This document shows, piece by piece, positions 55,249-64,000 of a DNA stretch of 64,000 nt (position 1 is its first letter; each line of letters starts with the position of its first letter). The notes beneath the pieces were generated by a model. The model saw only the letters and a list, made by a program, of their open reading frames with translations. It did no database searches and had not been told where the DNA came from. A program made the translations under genes and the position numbers. Source of the stretch: Niabella ginsenosidivorans (GTDB taxonomy: Bacteria > Bacteroidota > Bacteroidia > Chitinophagales > Chitinophagaceae); assembly GCF_001654455.1 (NCBI RefSeq), contig NZ_CP015772.1, positions 1,302,001 through 1,366,000 of the forward strand. Reading direction: 5' to 3'.

Positions 55249-55968
55249 TTAAAGGATCAGTTGCTCTGACCAGTGAAGCCCTCCGCTAAGCCCAGCATCT
55301 GAAAATTCAATATGGATGACCCTTCTTCTTTTTTTATTAACGGTTCTGCCTGACCTATGCAGGAGCAGGGGCTTCATGATCATGATACCGCCCCGCGGAA
55401 CTTTGCAAATGGTGGGTTGCTCCCTGTGCTTATTAAAACGATCCGGTGAAAGAATCCCGCTTTTATGAGAACCGGGAATAACTTTTAATGCACCATTGTA
55501 TTCATCTGTATCGTCCAGGTGAATACGGATGGTAAAGTTGTTCTCTAAAATTTCAACGGGTGGCTGAACTGCATATTGACCCTGCTTAACCGTCCATAAA
55601 CTGTAGCCGTCCGTATTTATTTTTTTATCCACTGAAATGGTCAGATCCTGATGGTATGCCACGTACCAGTTGGATGTTTCAGGCTTATCGAAGTAAATGC
55701 TTTTGGTTACAAAATAGATGCTTCCAAACACCTCATTAATGACTGCTTTCAGCCGTTCATTAAAAATTAACGGCAATACTTCAGGTATCTCTTTTAAGAA
55801 CTGCCGTATTGCAAAGAGATCCTTTGATCTCCGGAACGTGTTGTGGTGGGTATCTGTATTGCTGATGGCAGCAATGAGCGTATCTATTACGCCGGGGGTA
55901 TAAATATCCGGGATGATTGCGAACCCATTGGTGTTTATAGCGGATTGGACCTGGTCAGGATGGTTCAT
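55249..55968 (-). CDS. Phytanoyl-CoA dioxygenase (PhyH)-like protein
   Basis: 239 residues: NGFAIIPDIYTPGVIDTLIAAIS at the start, YVAYHQDLTISVDKK with the HxD iron ligands, VQPPVEILENNFTIRIHLDDTDEYNGALKVIPGSHKSG, PRGGIMIMKPLLLHRSGRTVNKKRRRVIHIEF with the distal His and Arg. This is the Fe(II)/2-oxoglutarate-dependent oxygenase fold of the PhyH group. Cytoplasmic; substrate unknown. The NUDIX gene lies 64 bases downstream on the same strand. Confidence 0.9.
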   Translation of the reverse strand: MNHPDQVQSAINTNGFAIIPDIYTPGVIDTLIAAISNTDTHHNTFRRSKDLFAIRQFLKEIPEVLPLIFNERLKAVINEVFGSIYFVTKSIYFDKPETSNWYVAYHQDLTISVDKKINTDGYSLWTVKQGQYAVQPPVEILENNFTIRIHLDDTDEYNGALKVIPGSHKSGILSPDRFNKHREQPTICKVPRGGIMIMKPLLLHRSGRTVNKKRRRVIHIEFSDAGLSGGLHWSEQLIL

Positions 55969-56090
55969 AAAAAATCAGATTAACAATAAGAGCTCCGGCC
56001 GGATTACAAGTCTTTCAATAAAATTGGGCCCGGCCCATTATAAGCAGTCACTCCCGGGTTTAAAAACCAGCCTTTTTATAATTTTATATA

Positions 56091-56753
56091 TCATCTTTCG
56101 CTGAGCGCGTTAATGTCTTTAACTTCTAATACCTGCTGCAGACTTCCTTTTGTTACAGCATTGATCATTGCCCTGCCTACCTGCTGCAGGGTGCTTACGC
56201 TATCGGGAGCAATTGCTTTAAGCACCGGGTAAAGCCAGCTCAGGTACCTGTAAGCGCGCAGGGTAAACTGCTGCCCGGGCACTGCTTTCATAAATGCTGG
56301 CCGGAACATAAAGGCATTGCTGAACCCGGCTGCCAGCAGGCCGTTTTCTGTTTTTCCTTTTACCCGGGCCCACATGGAGCGCCCTTTTTCCGAGCTGTCG
56401 GTACCGCGTCCGCTTACATAAATAAAAGTTATCTGCGGGTTCTGGCGCAGCATCACCCTGGCAAAATGCATAGTTGTATCATAGGTAATGGTACGGTATT
56501 GATCTTCCTTTATGCCGATACTGCTGATGCCCGCACAAAAGAAGCAGGCATCATAGCCTTTCAGCATTTCATCATCCATCTGAAGTTCCCGGAAATCGGG
56601 CACCAGGTATTCTTTTAATTTAGGATGTGTTTTCCCTGCCGGCCTGCGGCTTACAGAAAGAACTGCTGCTACCTGGGGGCTCTGAAGGCATTCCAGTAAA
56701 ACGCCTTCACCAACCATTCCGGTGGTTCCGGTAATTATTATTCTGATCCCCAT
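56091..56753 (-). CDS. NAD(P)-binding SDR-type protein (epimerase-like)
   Basis: 220 residues from ATG 56753, where the Rossmann motif begins at once: MGIRIIITGTTGMVGEGVLLECL (TGxxGxxG). An in-frame upstream extension reads as non-family sequence. Later motifs include DACFFCAGISSIGI, ITFIYVSGRGTDSSEKGRSMWARVKGKTENGLL (a YxxxK-like RVKGK position) and FRPAFMKA. It resembles atypical extended short-chain dehydrogenases of the NmrA/oxidoreductase type. Substrate unknown. Confidence 0.86.
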   Translation of the reverse strand: MGIRIIITGTTGMVGEGVLLECLQSPQVAAVLSVSRRPAGKTHPKLKEYLVPDFRELQMDDEMLKGYDACFFCAGISSIGIKEDQYRTITYDTTMHFARVMLRQNPQITFIYVSGRGTDSSEKGRSMWARVKGKTENGLLAAGFSNAFMFRPAFMKAVPGQQFTLRAYRYLSWLYPVLKAIAPDSVSTLQQVGRAMINAVTKGSLQQVLEVKDINALSER

Positions 56754-56893
56754 GTTTTTTATTATTATAATGGTTTGTGTAACGCTACTGCACCTTTTTG
56801 GGAGGCACAGTATTGCCTGTTGTTTTTTTAAATGCCCACCCCATACAAACCGGCCATAGTTTACCGGTGCCTGAAAATGGACCCGTTTTATGA

Positions 56894-57352
56894 TCAGGCT
56901 GGTCCCATCACTGCAAAGACATAAGTCCAGATAATGAAAAAAAGCTGCAGTGGAATCCGGAACCACAGGTACTTTACTCCCTGCCCTGTAAATGTTGTTC
57001 TTGCTCCGCCTTCTCTGGAAACTGCAGCATAAATATTTGCGGGCAGAATAACCAGGAAAAAGCAAATAAGCATCCAACCTGTAAGGATGCATGTTTGTGT
57101 AAATAAAAGTCCTGCAGCTGCGGCTATTTCGAGGATCCCGGTAAGCAGAATGAGCAATATCCTGCCCGGAATGGCTTTGGGCAGCATCAGGGCCATTTCC
57201 TTTGGCTTTGCAAAATGCGCAATGCCGGTAAAGAGCAGCATTACTGCCATTGCAATGCGCCCTGCCAGGGAATAGTCGTATACGCCACTCACAAGCCTGA
57301 TGACGAGCAGGCTGAGTATAAAGGCAATGATAAGGATCAAAAAGGGCTTCAT
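56894..57352 (-). CDS. DoxX-family membrane protein
   Basis: 152 residues from ATG 57352 (PFLILIIAFILSLLVIRLV), chosen because the upstream in-frame sequence is polar and unlike the family. Four hydrophobic helices, with AGRIAMAVMLLFTGIAHFAKPKEMALMLPKAIPGR and LLILLTGILEIAAAAGLLF, the DoxX pattern. Inner-membrane; role in redox or sulfur metabolism is described for some relatives, unknown here. Confidence 0.86.
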   Translation of the reverse strand: MKPFLILIIAFILSLLVIRLVSGVYDYSLAGRIAMAVMLLFTGIAHFAKPKEMALMLPKAIPGRILLILLTGILEIAAAAGLLFTQTCILTGWMLICFFLVILPANIYAAVSREGGARTTFTGQGVKYLWFRIPLQLFFIIWTYVFAVMGPA

Positions 57353-57491
57353 ATGTTCAATAAATGGGTTTTTACTTTTGTGTATGATGTTCCTGAAATT
57401 GCAGGAGTTATTTTTAAAGATAATAAAAAACAGGCAGCGCTGACAGTGAACCACATTGCTGTTCATTTTTCGTTCAGCAAGATCCGCAAAA

Positions 57492-57824
57492 TTAATGAAT
57501 ACTGGTTTTTGAGAACACATGGATCACTATTACTCCGGCTATGATCAGCGACAGGCCAATAATAGCAGGAAGATCCGGTATCTGCCTGAAAAAAACAATG
57601 CCCACTAATGTGATCAGTACAATGCCCACGGCCGACCATATGGCATAGGCAATGCTAACTGGTATTGTTTTAAGGGTAAGGCCCAGGAAGTAAAATGCCA
57701 GTATGTATCCTGCAATGGTTGCTACAGAGGGCAGGGGCTTTGAGAATTGTTCGGATGTTTTTAGTGCCGAGGTGGCGATGGTTTCAAATAGAATGGCAAG
57801 GAACAGGAAGATGTAATTTTTCAT
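57492..57824 (-). CDS. Small multidrug resistance (SMR) family transporter
   Basis: 110 residues with four membrane helices. The essential Glu in helix 1 is in LAILFETIATSALKTSEQF, then IAGYILAFYFLGLTLKTIPVSIAYAIWSAVGIVLITLVGIVFFRQ. This is the EmrE/QacE subclass (ETxATxxLK and AYAxWxGxG-like motifs). It works as a dimeric proton antiporter for cationic compounds. Length is that of the family. Confidence 0.93.
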   Translation of the reverse strand: MKNYIFLFLAILFETIATSALKTSEQFSKPLPSVATIAGYILAFYFLGLTLKTIPVSIAYAIWSAVGIVLITLVGIVFFRQIPDLPAIIGLSLIIAGVIVIHVFSKTSIH

Positions 57825-57925
57825 TGCATATTTTTTACACAGGCAAAAATAGGACTGTTGCTGATGAAATGTTGCTGGTTTGCAGTAAAACGGAGCGGTT
57901 TCTTAAAAGCCTGGTGACAGTATTT

Positions 57926-58690
57926 CTAATTATGATCGATCATCCACATACTGATGCCGAAACCGGCATAAGTGCCTTGCGGGTTATCCTCATTGGGCCC
58001 CTGGAAATCATAAATGTCGTTGTGCCGGTACACCATCCCGATGCCCTTTGCATACTTTTCAAATCCCACTTCTTTTAAGCCTAACTGTGTGCCGGACGTT
58101 GGGGGAATGTTTAAGACGGTATTGTTTTGCTGAACGGACCATACGTCCCTGTAGGTGTGGTTATCAACCGTTGTATCTCCAAAGTTATAGTAGCTGAAAT
58201 TCCAGGTATTCATATCCCTGCCGGCCTGTGTATCATACAGATCGGCATAAGGGTCTGCTGCCAGGTAGGCATTGCCTTTCCAGCTGGCACCTGTGTAAAT
58301 AGGGTTGGTAATCTTTATTACCTTTATATTGTCTTCAGTAACTTCAATGCTGTTCTCAGCCGGCGTTATGTAATAAAGGCCATCATCTTGCCAGTTGCCC
58401 GTTCCATCGGCATTACGGAGGGTACGGTGCACAACAAAGGTTTGCCTGCCCTGGTTATCGGTGGTTACGGATTCTATTAAGTGCTTTACCTGGTACTGAT
58501 GCACCGCTACCTGGCTGCCGCTTCTGACAAATACGGTAGAATCAACCCGGTAGGTGATATATTTCCCTACTGAAAGCGGGTAATAATCCTTTATACTGTC
58601 TTTCGGCACAAAATCGCTGTTCTTATTTCCGCAGGAAAATAAAAGAACGTTCAGGATAAAAAGGGGCAGTAGGAAAAACAGTTTTTGCAT
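57926..58690 (-). CDS. Hypothetical lipoprotein
   Basis: 254 residues from ATG 58690 (QKLFFLLPLFILNVLLFSCG), a clean lipoprotein signal with Cys near 20. The mature part opens with DYYPLSVGKYITYRVDSTVFV and alternates short strands (YQVKHLIESVTTDNQGRQTFVVHRTLR, WNFSYYNFGDTTV), suggesting a beta-sandwich. The YYPLxxGxxxxYxVDS pattern recurs in Bacteroidota lipoproteins of unknown role. It is 30 bases after mnmA on the same strand. Confidence 0.85.
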   Translation of the reverse strand: MQKLFFLLPLFILNVLLFSCGNKNSDFVPKDSIKDYYPLSVGKYITYRVDSTVFVRSGSQVAVHQYQVKHLIESVTTDNQGRQTFVVHRTLRNADGTGNWQDDGLYYITPAENSIEVTEDNIKVIKITNPIYTGASWKGNAYLAADPYADLYDTQAGRDMNTWNFSYYNFGDTTVDNHTYRDVWSVQQNNTVLNIPPTSGTQLGLKEVGFEKYAKGIGMVYRHNDIYDFQGPNEDNPQGTYAGFGISMWMIDHN

Positions 58691-58720
58691 TTGGCGTTGC
58701 TTTGAATACAATGAACAGGA

Positions 58721-59836
58721 TTACCGGGCAAAAGGCGATCTGTTGCCGGAGCGGATGATGCCCCCACCAATAACGTCATCGCCTTCATAAAACACAGCGC
58801 TCTGGCCAGGCGCAATGCCTTTGGCATTCTGGTAAAAAGCCACTTTTATATCGTTCCCTTCGGGGTACAAATTGGAAAGGGTGCCGCTGTCCTTGTAGCG
58901 GATCTTTGTAATGGCTTCCATGCCTGGCGTAATGCTGTCGTATTTTATATAGTTGATCTTTGTAACCTGCATTTCATTTTTCTCAAGATCCACTTCATCC
59001 CCCAGCATAACGGTATTGGTGTCCGGATTGATCTCTGTAACAAAAGCCGGCCTGCCAAGGGCTATATCAAGCCCCTTCCGCTGCCCGATGGTATAAAAGG
59101 GATATCCTTTATGCTGCCCCAGCACTTTCCCGTTCTTATCTATAAAATTGCCGCCGTTTACACGGTCTTCCAGTCCGTCTACCCTTCTTTTCAGGAAGGA
59201 GCGGTAATCATTGTCCGGCACAAAGCAAATTTCATAACTTTCGCTTTTTTTTGCCAGTTCCGGATACCCGTAATCCATTGCCATCTGGCGGATTTCCGTT
59301 TTATGAAAGCCACCCAGGGGCAGGATGGTTCTTTTGAGCAGGTCCTGTTCAACGCCCCAAAGCACATAGCTCTGATCTTTGGCAGGGTCAACCGCCTTGC
59401 TGATCACATAGCGGCCGTTGTTATGCCGGCGAACTTTTGCATAATGCCCGGTTGCAATAAAATCGCAGCCCAGGGCATCGGCTCTTTTTAACAGCGCACG
59501 CCATTTAATATGTGTATTGCAAAGCACGCAGGGGTTGGGTGTGCGCCCTGCCAGGTATTCCTCTACAAAATCATTCACCACAAAGTCGCCAAATTCTTCG
59601 CGGATGTCCAGGATAAAATGCGGGAACCCGTGCTGCACAGCCGCCATACGGGCATCATTAAAACTATCCACATTGCAGCAGCCGGTTTCTTTTTTGCTGC
59701 CACCGCTGCCCGTGTAATCCCATGTTTTCATAGTAATGCCGATCACTTCATAGCCCTCATCATTCAGCATCAGTGCTGCCACTGTGCTGTCGATGCCGCC
59801 GCTCATTGCTACTAAAACTTTTCCTTTTTTGCTCAT
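58721..59836 (-). CDS. mnmA: tRNA-specific 2-thiouridylase MnmA
   Basis: 371 residues from ATG 59836 (SKKGKVLVAMSGGIDSTVAALML). The ATP pyrophosphatase motif SGGIDS, the first catalytic Cys in RTPNPCVLCNTHIKW, KDQSYVLWGV, the second Cys in SESYEICFVPDN and GQRKGLDIALGRPAFV are present. MnmA places sulfur on the wobble uridine of tRNA-Lys, -Glu and -Gln. Length is normal; an in-frame upstream extension is not conserved. Confidence 0.96.
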   Translation of the reverse strand: MSKKGKVLVAMSGGIDSTVAALMLNDEGYEVIGITMKTWDYTGSGGSKKETGCCNVDSFNDARMAAVQHGFPHFILDIREEFGDFVVNDFVEEYLAGRTPNPCVLCNTHIKWRALLKRADALGCDFIATGHYAKVRRHNNGRYVISKAVDPAKDQSYVLWGVEQDLLKRTILPLGGFHKTEIRQMAMDYGYPELAKKSESYEICFVPDNDYRSFLKRRVDGLEDRVNGGNFIDKNGKVLGQHKGYPFYTIGQRKGLDIALGRPAFVTEINPDTNTVMLGDEVDLEKNEMQVTKINYIKYDSITPGMEAITKIRYKDSGTLSNLYPEGNDIKVAFYQNAKGIAPGQSAVFYEGDDVIGGGIIRSGNRSPFAR

Positions 59837-60048
59837 AATAATAGTTTGCAAAGATAAACCAAGAAATCGGAATAAAACAGCGCCCATTTTTTATGGCACC
59901 ATCTGGCGGGCATACAGGGCTGGCACTGCAGGTAACGTGTTGTGAATCAGATGATACGCACTTTATCACCGGAGGGTAAAATTTTATGGTGATTCTGCCT
60001 GAAAAGATTATCTTGCCGGATGAATTTGTAAATTAAAATAAGAGCACT

Positions 60049-60471
60049 ATGTTAAAAATGCAGATCATCGGCAATCTGGGAAGGGATTGCGTTGTAAATA
60101 ATGTGAATGGAAAAAGCGTGATCAATTTTACGGTGGCGCATACTGAAAAATACCGGGACAGCCAGGGCAATAACCAGGAAAAGACCACCTGGGTGGATTG
60201 TGCCTGGTGGACAGACCGCACCACCATTTCTCAATATTTGACCAAGGGAAAACAGGTATATGCGGAGGGAACTCCCGAGGTAAGAAGCTTTACCCGTACT
60301 GATGGTACCAGCGGTGCCGCGTTATCGCTCAGGGTTCGGGAGGTACAGCTGCTGGGCGGCCGTGCAGACGGCAGCGCTCCTGTAGCTAACGGGGGATATA
60401 GTTCTGCTTCCGGGAACGCTTCCAACCCGCCTGTTGGTGGCGACGATACGGTTGATGACCTCCCGTTCTGA
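60049..60471 (+). CDS. ssb: Single-stranded DNA-binding protein
   Basis: 140 residues: an OB fold with MLKMQIIGNLGRDCVVNNVNGKSVINFTVAHTEKYRDSQGN, TTWVDCAWWTDRTTISQYLTKGKQVYAEGTPEVRSF, and a flexible Gly/Ser/Ala tail ending in DDTVDDLPF, the acidic tip that recruits replication and repair proteins. Monocistronic, ended by the terminator at 60491. Confidence 0.95.
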   Translation: MLKMQIIGNLGRDCVVNNVNGKSVINFTVAHTEKYRDSQGNNQEKTTWVDCAWWTDRTTISQYLTKGKQVYAEGTPEVRSFTRTDGTSGAALSLRVREVQLLGGRADGSAPVANGGYSSASGNASNPPVGGDDTVDDLPF

Positions 60472-60490
60472 TCAATTGATTTTTTTTAGC

Positions 60491-60514
60491 AGCCCCTGCA
60501 TAAGGGGCTTTTTT
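60491..60514 (+). terminator. Intrinsic terminator of ssb
   Basis: AGCCCC (60491-60496) pairs with GGGGCT (60504-60509) around TGCATAA, followed by a T run. Confidence 0.85.
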
Positions 60515-60832
60515 GTGAACGGTATTCTGTGCAGGGGCAGGGTCAAAACAAAGCGGTCCGTTTTGCCGGGCGCTTTTTGATCGGGCTAAATGCCTCTTTC
60601 TTACCAGCACCCTGTTGTTATGCCTGTGTTTAATGCCTGTGAATGCACGGCCCCCGTTTGCGGAAGCGTGATTGAATGTAAAGCCGGTACAGGCCGGACT
60701 GATGGGTCCGGGGTTTTTATACAGCTTCTCAAATACGTTCGTGCCATAGTGGCGATTGATCCCATTAAATTTATGTGCCTTACCTCAATTTTGCGCTCTA
60801 TTCATTTTATCTTTACAAAAAACGATAACTGA
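60515..60832. other. Gap of about 320 bases after ssb
   Basis: No convincing gene; an 80-codon frame at 60590-60832 has no recognisable features. The last part would hold the promoter of the next gene, but no full consensus is visible. Confidence 0.5.
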
Positions 60833-61687
60833 ATGAGACCTGTTTTTATTGTTGCGCTGGGCGTAGTACTGCTTGGAGGTTGCAACCTTAAACTGAAATC
60901 CAATACAGATATTCATAAACTTTCAGCCAAAGAGGCTGAAGCTGTTTTACAGGGTAGCTGGCTGATTTACGAGGTAGGTGTTAAAGAAACGGACGATGAG
61001 GTACAGGATTTCTTCAGGGATACGCTCCTGCATCTTAAAAATGCAGCAGAATTAACAACGCTGGCCATTACACCCGGTCATCATTTTATTACGGAGGACA
61101 GTCTGGGCAACCAGACCCAAAGAACCTGGGAGTTCTTTCCTCCCAACCTGATCGGTTTTAAGCACGATGATATGGTGTTTGAGATTGCCGGTTTATCTGA
61201 CAGCACGCTCACCCTGGATCTGAGGCTGGATCATAAAAAAAGAACTGTAAATGTGCTGCTGGCCTGCTACAGGGTGAGCCCGCAGCAATATGGAAAAGCG
61301 CTTACTGATCCCTCCTTAAACAAATGGCGGGCAAAACCGGGCAGGGCCGAAGATCCTGCAGCCATTGCACAGCGCGTGGTCAGCCTGTTGCAATACAATG
61401 CTGTTTATTTAAAGGCGATTGCTGATTCCCGCGCAGATTATTTTAATACGCGCAGGTTCCATTTGCCATTCTCCTATTATAACGGAGGCGTCGGATTAAG
61501 AAGTTTTGATTCCACCTCACAGTTTGCCGGTTTGTTTTTTAATACAGAAAATGCCAGAGAAGCTTATGCATTGTTAAAAGAGAACCTAAATGTACGGCCG
61601 TATCCCCGTATAGATAATTACATGCTGGCCTATGCCGCCTTCTTCAAAGACCTGGGAGAAGTGATTGCGTTAAACACATTCCAATAG
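60833..61687 (+). CDS. Hypothetical lipoprotein
   Basis: 284 residues with a lipoprotein signal (VALGVVLLGGC, Cys17). Residues 35-150 have alternating strands (GSWLIYEVGVKETDDEVQDFF, LTTLAITPGHHFITEDSLGNQTQRTWEFFPPNLIGF), reminiscent of lipocalin-like lipoproteins. Residues 165-280 are helical (AAIAQRVVSLLQYNAVYLKAIADSRADYFNTRRFHLPFSYYNGG). I do not recognise a family. It is monocistronic. Confidence 0.82.
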   Translation: MRPVFIVALGVVLLGGCNLKLKSNTDIHKLSAKEAEAVLQGSWLIYEVGVKETDDEVQDFFRDTLLHLKNAAELTTLAITPGHHFITEDSLGNQTQRTWEFFPPNLIGFKHDDMVFEIAGLSDSTLTLDLRLDHKKRTVNVLLACYRVSPQQYGKALTDPSLNKWRAKPGRAEDPAAIAQRVVSLLQYNAVYLKAIADSRADYFNTRRFHLPFSYYNGGVGLRSFDSTSQFAGLFFNTENAREAYALLKENLNVRPYPRIDNYMLAYAAFFKDLGEVIALNTFQ

Positions 61688-61727
61688 GACATTTCAAAAG
61701 CAGGCCCGTTGTTATTGAACCACCTGG

Positions 61728-61979
61728 TCAGACGCGTCGGCGGAAGATAAGGTTTAACACAAATAGGATCACAACAGCACCTAATGCACCTTGTAAAATG
61801 GTGCCGATAGTGCCGGAGCCAAAACTGATATGCAGTTTGCCCAGCAACCAGCCGCCTACAAAAGATCCTAAAATACCAATGATGATATTTCCGATCAGCC
61901 CCAGGCCGCTGCCCTGGAAAATAACGGATCCCAGCCAGCCGGCAACGGCCCCGATAAGCAACGTCCAAAGTATATCCAT
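61728..61979 (-). CDS. GlsB/YeaQ/YmgE-family small membrane protein
   Basis: 83 residues with three hydrophobic segments and Gly-rich turns: ILWTLLIGAVAGWLGSVIFQGSGLGLIGNIIIGILGSFVGGWLLG and GTIGTILQGALGAVVILFVLNLIFR. This is the stress-associated transglycosylase-associated family, found in the inner membrane. Function unclear. Confidence 0.93.
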   Translation of the reverse strand: MDILWTLLIGAVAGWLGSVIFQGSGLGLIGNIIIGILGSFVGGWLLGKLHISFGSGTIGTILQGALGAVVILFVLNLIFRRRV

Positions 61980-62101
61980 TTGTTGTAAGATTTAAATGTT
62001 CAGGTCTTTTATTTCTAAATATATTGATTCTTTTTGTTCCGGCGCTTAAAGGCCAGATTTTTTTTACAGAAGATTTATGGCTATTGTTGTTACTTTGTAA
62101 G

Positions 62102-63181
62102 ATGCAGGAAATGAACTATTCCCTTGAACATTTACGTGATTTTACGATACAGGTTTTTAAGAAAATAGGCTGTTCTGATAAAGACGCAGCAACGGCAGCA
62201 GCAGTATTGCTTTCGGCTGATTTGCGTGGGGTGGATTCGCATGGAGTGGCACGCCTGGCCGGCTATGTGCGGCTTTGGGAAGTACAGCGCGTAAATGCAA
62301 CGCCTGGTATAAAGGTGATCCATGAAACCCCGTCTACAGCTGTTGTTGACGGAGACAGGGGGCTGGGCCTGGTAGTGGCTCCCTTTGCCATGCAGATTGC
62401 TATTGAAAAGGCAAAGAAGGTTGGCACCGGCTGGGTAAGCGTACAGAACAGTAATCATTATGGTATTGCAGCAGCACATGCTATGCAGGCACTGGCGCAT
62501 GATATGATTGGTATTTCTATGACCAATGCAAGCCCGTTGGTTGCCCCAACTTTTTCAACGGCAAAAATGCTGGGCACCAATCCTATTTGCGTGGCAGCTC
62601 CGGCCGGCCGGCAGCCCGCGTTTGTGGCAGACCTGGCAACCACTACAGCGGCAAACGGGAAGCTGGAGATTTTACAACGTAAAAATCAGAAGGCACCGCC
62701 TGGCTGGGTACAGGATGCGGAAGGAAACCCGACTACCGATGCGGATATTTTAAAGCAAGGCGGCGCTTTGCTGCCCCTTGGTGGCGACAGGGAGCATGGC
62801 AGTCATAAAGGATATGCATTGGGCGCAGTGGTAGATATTTTTTCGGCAGTATTAAGCGGAGCTAACTATGCACCCTGGGTACCCCCGTTCCCGGTATATG
62901 TACCGATGCCGCAAAAGCAGCCTGGTAAGGGGATCGGGCATTTTTTTGGTGCCATGCGCGTGGATGCCTTCAGAACGGTGGATGCTTATAAACGGGATAT
63001 GGATGACTGGATCGAAGGGTTCCGGAATGCAGCTACCATAAAGGGGCAGGATAAAGTACTGATACCGGGCGACCCGGAGCGTGAAACAGAAATAGTAAGA
63101 AGACAGGAAGGAATACCGCTGTTGCCTGCAGTTGTAGCCGACCTGAAAGCCCTCGGAGACAAACTGGGTGTGGCTTTTTAA
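62102..63181 (+). CDS. Ldh-family (malate/L-lactate/ureidoglycolate) dehydrogenase
   Basis: About 359 residues. ATG 62102 (MQEMNYSLE) is taken; ATG 62111 is also possible, with AGGAA right before it. Motifs: ADLRGVDSHGVARL, DGDRGLGLVVAP, VSVQNSNHYGIAAAHAM (catalytic His), GISMTNASPLVAPTFSTAKMLGTNPICVAAP, FVADLATTTAANGKLE, GSHKGYALGAVVDIFSAVLSGA and the closing LGDKLGVAF. The group reduces or oxidises 2-hydroxy acids with NAD(P). Substrate not decided. Confidence 0.9.
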   Translation: MQEMNYSLEHLRDFTIQVFKKIGCSDKDAATAAAVLLSADLRGVDSHGVARLAGYVRLWEVQRVNATPGIKVIHETPSTAVVDGDRGLGLVVAPFAMQIAIEKAKKVGTGWVSVQNSNHYGIAAAHAMQALAHDMIGISMTNASPLVAPTFSTAKMLGTNPICVAAPAGRQPAFVADLATTTAANGKLEILQRKNQKAPPGWVQDAEGNPTTDADILKQGGALLPLGGDREHGSHKGYALGAVVDIFSAVLSGANYAPWVPPFPVYVPMPQKQPGKGIGHFFGAMRVDAFRTVDAYKRDMDDWIEGFRNAATIKGQDKVLIPGDPERETEIVRRQEGIPLLPAVVADLKALGDKLGVAF

Positions 63182-63320
63182 AATGAATGCTGTTTACTGA
63201 TGATTTTTTACGAAATTCGCGACCGGGCAAAATTGACGGGCGCTGCCGGGCATGGCAATGCTTTTTGTCAGGAACGCTTCAAAAAAACAAAAAATAAAAA
63301 AGAAATAAACAGGGACACTC

Positions 63321-64000
63321 ATGAAGGTAATGAAATTTGGAGGTACCAGTGTTGGTAAACCGGAACGGATGAAACATATTGCAGCGCTTTTGCAGAAAGA
63401 AACAGAGCCTGCTATTGTAGTGCTTTCCGCGCTTTCCGGAACCACTAATGCACTGGTTGAAATTGGCAATGCGATTGCAGGGGGCGACAGGCATACTGCG
63501 CAGCAACTGATCAATAATTTAACAGAGCACTATAATCAGTTTATACAGGAGCTGTTCTCAAAAGCGGAATCATTGGCAAAGGCCCAGTCAATTGTTGACG
63601 AGCATTTTGAATTTTTGAACATCATTCTTAAAATATCTTTTAGTGAAGCGCTGAGCAAGGACATCCTGGCCCAGGGCGAGCTGCTTTCCACCAAAATATT
63701 TTCAGCATACCTGGAAGAGATCGGCGCTTCCTATGCGCTGTTGCCCGCGCTGGAGTTTATGAGCATTGATGAGAACGAGGAGCCCCAGATTGGCAGTATT
63801 CGTATTAAGCTGACACAACTGCTGAACCTGAATAAGGATAAAAGAATACTGGTAACACAGGGCTATATCTGCCGGAATGCAAGAGGAGAGGTAGACAACC
63901 TTAAAAGGGGCGGCAGCGATTATTCCGCGTCCCTGATCGCAGCGGCCATTAATGCATCGGTTTGTGAAATATGGACGGATATTGACGGCATGCATAATAA
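63321..64000 (+). CDS. Aspartate kinase, N-terminal part (cut by window edge)
   Basis: An open frame from ATG 63321, preceded by AGGGACACTC, runs off the window edge after 226 residues. It begins MKVMKFGGTSVGKPERM, the aspartokinase nucleotide-binding start, then AIVVLSALSGTTNALVEIGN, ILAQGELLSTKIFSAYL, ILVTQGYICRNARGEVDNLKRGGSDYSASL and EIWTDIDGMHN. Aspartate kinase starts the lysine, threonine and methionine pathway. Whether homoserine dehydrogenase is fused at the C-terminus cannot be seen here. Confidence 0.92.
   Translation, partial: MKVMKFGGTSVGKPERMKHIAALLQKETEPAIVVLSALSGTTNALVEIGNAIAGGDRHTAQQLINNLTEHYNQFIQELFSKAESLAKAQSIVDEHFEFLNIILKISFSEALSKDILAQGELLSTKIFSAYLEEIGASYALLPALEFMSIDENEEPQIGSIRIKLTQLLNLNKDKRILVTQGYICRNARGEVDNLKRGGSDYSASLIAAAINASVCEIWTDIDGMHN

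Noticed and set aside
60590-60832. 80-codon plus-strand open frame after ssb
   Set aside because: No recognisable motif; low-complexity composition not like neighbouring genes.

Overview
The window is ordinary-composition chromosomal DNA of a Bacteroidota bacterium, most likely of the Chitinophagaceae type. This rests on SusC/SusD outer-membrane genes, a giant hybrid two-component (HTCS) regulator, many lipoprotein or TonB-receptor genes, and a promoter of the Bacteroidota form TTTG-N19-TAnnTTTG in front of a tRNA gene. No phage, plasmid origin or CRISPR array was seen.

Region 1 (1-25000) is a glycosaminoglycan utilisation locus. On the plus strand lie the end of a SusC gene, susD, an N-sulfoglucosamine sulfatase-like gene, a ROK sugar kinase, an FHS/FucP-like sugar permease, a heparin lyase I (PL13), a heparinase II/III-family lyase (PL15-like), a 6-O-sulfatase-like gene, a PL8 chondroitinase-like gene and a third sulfatase. 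On the minus strand follow a second ROK kinase, a 1353-residue HTCS sensor-regulator and an AraC-type regulator. The inferred pathway is: sulfated glycan capture at the surface (SusCD), lyase cleavage, desulfation by formylglycine sulfatases, sugar import through the inner membrane, and phosphorylation by ROK kinases, with HTCS control. A group II intron with a frameshifted maturase gene sits exactly after the susD stop codon.

Region 2 (25500-28400) holds a VOC protein, the cbpA-cbpM chaperone pair and a Dyp-type peroxidase. Region 3 (28700-42200) is a molybdenum-cofactor region. A plus-strand operon (TauE/SafE permease, moaD, moaE, fdhD, a small DUF7009-type gene, an FdhF/YdeP-type oxidoreductase) faces minus-strand genes (moeB-rhodanese, a SMUG2-like glycosylase, mobA, moaC, moeA, moaA, a secreted protein translationally coupled to moaA). 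A small VOC/reductase/SRPBCC group lies between them. Two intergenic regions here share a 21-base box at nearly the same distance from a putative -7 element; this is the best candidate for a new regulatory circuit.

Region 4 (42500-64000) is housekeeping and accessory: dnaK, DUF488 and DUF2945 genes, a frameshifted bestrophin, an aldehyde dehydrogenase, a TPP-riboswitch-controlled TonB receptor, an initiator tRNA-Met, era, infC, a GH18 chitinase, NUDIX, PhyH-like, SDR, DoxX and SMR genes, mnmA, ssb, GlsB/YeaQ, an Ldh-family dehydrogenase, and the start of an aspartate kinase cut by the window edge.
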